Origin: Tidjanibacter sp.
Lineage (GTDB): Bacteria; Bacteroidota; Bacteroidia; Bacteroidales; Rikenellaceae
Reading direction: 5' to 3'
Assembly (NCBI GenBank): GCA_017547065.1
Contig: JAFYRC010000201.1
Span: forward strand, 1-6,871
Length of the DNA: 6,871 nt
Shown here one piece after another: positions 5,115-6,871 of this stretch (position 1 is the first letter of the stretch; the number at the start of each line of letters is the position of its first letter). The notes beneath the pieces were generated by a model. The model worked only from the letters and a program-made list of their open reading frames with translations, was not told the origin of the DNA and ran no database searches. The translations under genes were made by a program, and so were the position numbers.

Positions 5115-6779
5115 TTAGTTCTTCTCAACCCAAATAGGCGAGCTCCATGCCCACTGGCCATTACGCTGGCGCACACGCACATAGTAGTAGTCGGTGGCCT
5201 TCTCGGGGGCATTGTCGGTGAGTACCTCGCCCACGGCAAAGGTGGTTTCGGGAGCTGCCCTGTGGAACTGCACAGCCTCGCTCAGCCAGCCCCTCATGAA
5301 GTGGGCCTTGCTGCCCTCCAATAGCTCTTCAAGGGTGTAGGAGAACTTCTGACCATTCACCTCGGCCACAATCTTACCACCCACGGGCATTGTCACGTCG
5401 AGTACTACGCCCTGCGTTGCGGGGGTTGTGGTGTTGGGGTTTTTGGTCGAGTAGAGGTCAATCTCCACGCTCTTGTCTGTGGTGCCGAGGATGCGGTTCA
5501 CGCGGGTGCGGAACTCGGGCTCGCCGGGTTGGGGCGAGGTGAAGGCTGCACCACGGAAGCAGGGCTGTACGCCATTGAGCCTACCCTCCGAGAGGCGCAG
5601 GCGACCCTGCCAATGTACATATTCCTCCTCGCGGTTCCAGCCGAAGTCAATCTTTACCTTGGCCCTGATGGTCTTCTCGGCGGGTTTCTCCACCGTGTGG
5701 GGTGCGCTCAGGCGCGAGAGGCACTGGCCATTCTTGATGATGTCCACATAGTCGATGTGGTTCATAGCCTCCACAGCAACATAAATCTCCCTGCTGTTGC
5801 CACGCACCACGTCGCCCATCATACCGCCATTGATGCGGAAGTCGATCTTAATCTTATCGCCCGTAGCACCGCAGATGTGGCGTGCGCTCATGGCGTTCCA
5901 CAGCTGTTCCTTGTCGAGCTTGTTGCACAACACACCGATACGTCCGTCGCCATAGCTACCGGGGTAGCCTGCGTGCTGGTCGGTGGAGCACATAAGGCCA
6001 AACTTGTGGCCCTGGTCAAGACCATACTGTACGGAGCCCTCCCAGGTGCGGGGGCCCATATCGTGCAGGTAGTCCATATCGCCCTGGTCGCTCTCGGCCA
6101 AGCCGTGGCGCGAGTACATCTCCACAAAGGGGGTCTGGGGATCCTGCTTGAAGGCGTCCCAGTTGTAGCCCCTAAAACCGGTGATGTAGCCCATGTGGTG
6201 GGGTGTAACGAATGCTTTGTAGGGTTTGAGCTTACGTTTCAGGTCGGGCACCGAGGTACACTCAAACAGGGGAGTGTCGTAGTCGTAGCAGAGGGCAACG
6301 TGGTCGCCGTGCTTCATCGAGTGGCACTCATAGGAGGTGAAGGTGAGGAATTTCTCGGGCACGTTGGCCTCGCGCAGAGCCTTAACGTAGGGCTCCCAGC
6401 CACCCGCGCGGAGTCGGCGGAAGGCGCTCTCGTGGTAGTCGATAACCCACTCCAAGCGAGGATCGCCCTTACCGGGAATGTCGGGCCACAGAGCGTGGGG
6501 AGTGATGGACACAAAGTCCAACTGCTCCTTGGCAGCAGCGATGGCATCGCCCAGGTCGCCGTGACCATAGGTCACATTGCAGTGGTTGTGGATGTCGCCC
6601 CACCAAACCTTCATCTCGCCAAGCCCTTCGAGCATCTTTTTCAGCTCGGCAGGCACTGCCTTAACATACTTACCGCTCTCGCTCTCCGAGTTGCAACCTG
6701 CAACGCTAAGCACCGAGCCCGATGCAGCCAAACCCAATACGGTCCAGCCCGATTTCTTCAAAAAATCTCTCCTATTCAT
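5115..6779 (-). CDS. Tat-exported lipoprotein with PHP-like metallo-phosphoesterase domain (DUF3604-like)
   Basis: 554 residues from ATG 6779. The N-terminus MNRRDFLKKSG is a twin-arginine signal, followed by a hydrophobic stretch and the lipobox VAGC (Cys29), so the mature protein should be a lipoprotein exported folded. The PHP-type metal site is visible in order: GDIHNHCN (residues 61-68, His64/His66), ITPHA (92-96, His95), SYECHS (149-154, Glu151), HGDHVALCY (157-165), TPHHMGY (192-198) and STDQHAG (265-271, Asp267/His269). The C-terminal half (about 330-554) is beta-rich and contains paired Trp near the end (WAWSSPIWVEKN), without a recognised fold. Tat export suits a metalloprotein loaded in the cytoplasm. 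The substrate is unknown; a phosphoester is a family-level guess and other hydrolase activity is possible. An in-frame ATG ten codons upstream (6809) exists, but the Tat motif needs the start at 6779. The kinase gene follows after 213 bp of repeats, so co-transcription is uncertain. Confidence 0.8.
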   Translation of the reverse strand: MNRRDFLKKSGWTVLGLAASGSVLSVAGCNSESESGKYVKAVPAELKKMLEGLGEMKVWWGDIHNHCNVTYGHGDLGDAIAAAKEQLDFVSITPHALWPDIPGKGDPRLEWVIDYHESAFRRLRAGGWEPYVKALREANVPEKFLTFTSYECHSMKHGDHVALCYDYDTPLFECTSVPDLKRKLKPYKAFVTPHHMGYITGFRGYNWDAFKQDPQTPFVEMYSRHGLAESDQGDMDYLHDMGPRTWEGSVQYGLDQGHKFGLMCSTDQHAGYPGSYGDGRIGVLCNKLDKEQLWNAMSARHICGATGDKIKIDFRINGGMMGDVVRGNSREIYVAVEAMNHIDYVDIIKNGQCLSRLSAPHTVEKPAEKTIRAKVKIDFGWNREEEYVHWQGRLRLSEGRLNGVQPCFRGAAFTSPQPGEPEFRTRVNRILGTTDKSVEIDLYSTKNPNTTTPATQGVVLDVTMPVGGKIVAEVNGQKFSYTLEELLEGSKAHFMRGWLSEAVQFHRAAPETTFAVGEVLTDNAPEKATDYYYVRVRQRNGQWAWSSPIWVEKN

Positions 6780-6871
6780 ATAGTTTATAGTTGTTCTAAT
6801 CGAGTGCATCTCGTGGGTAAATTTTGCACCAACCTTAGGGTCTGTGAGTTCCTCATTTACGAGCAGTAAAC
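6780..6871. other. Upstream region of the phosphoesterase gene
   Basis: 92 bp to the window edge. On the minus strand I find no TAnnTTTG promoter box. The phosphoesterase frame stays open to the edge without family-like sequence, and another frame has a TGA at 6855-6853 that could end an upstream gene lying outside the window; neither can be decided here. Confidence 0.3.

Noticed and set aside
6780..6809. Earlier start for the phosphoesterase (ATG at 6809)
   Set aside because: It would put ten extra residues before the twin-arginine motif; the ATG at 6779 gives a standard Tat signal.
5529..6869. Long plus-strand open frame (446 codons) opposite the phosphoesterase gene
   Set aside because: Antisense shadow of a gene with signal peptide and metal motifs; its own product is a low-complexity Val/Ala/Gly-rich string.

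Overview
The window looks like a chromosomal segment of a gut-type Bacteroidales bacterium. All supported genes lie on the minus strand. Points in favour: a fimbrillin-like lipoprotein, a Bacteroidetes-type promoter -7 box (TAnnTTTG), translation starts without clear Shine-Dalgarno sequences, and the carboxyspermidine polyamine route. The moderately high GC of the genes and the AATTGAG-type intergenic repeats suggest something near Alistipes/Rikenellaceae, but that is only an impression.

Layout in the direction of transcription (high to low coordinates). (1) 6779-5115: a Tat-dependent lipoprotein with a PHP-like (HxH) metallo-phosphoesterase core, DUF3604-like. (2) 5114-4902: a repeat-rich spacer with 7/14-nt degenerate repeats, a strong hairpin and a 9-nt tandem repeat. 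(3) 4901-3969: a ROK-family sugar kinase (glucokinase-like). (4) 3914-3774: a 46-codon small gene, probably real. (5) 3746-2154: a fimbrillin-like (Mfa/FimB-type) lipoprotein with a C-terminal region resembling a parallel beta-helix. A rho-independent terminator at about 2055-2094 ends this block. (6) A promoter at about 1969-1976, then 1891-701: carboxy(nor)spermidine dehydrogenase. (7) 700-453: a spacer holding an approximately 154-bp inverted-repeat element flanked by 7-nt repeats. (8) 452-1: the 5' part of nspC, carboxy(nor)spermidine decarboxylase, running off the window edge and apparently starting at TTG.

How the genes work together. Genes 6 and 8 are consecutive steps of the alternative spermidine pathway, in which aspartate semialdehyde is condensed reductively with putrescine (or diaminopropane) and then decarboxylated. 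The small gene and the fimbrillin-like lipoprotein are 27 bp apart and should be co-transcribed, perhaps also with the ROK kinase 54 bp upstream. The phosphoesterase has no evident functional tie to its neighbours.

The coding content is mostly recognisable. The less explained structure is between genes. Each of the three larger spacers carries short tandem repeats, mostly with a 7-nt period. The nspC spacer also holds a paired-arm palindromic element whose two arms differ by compensatory base changes.
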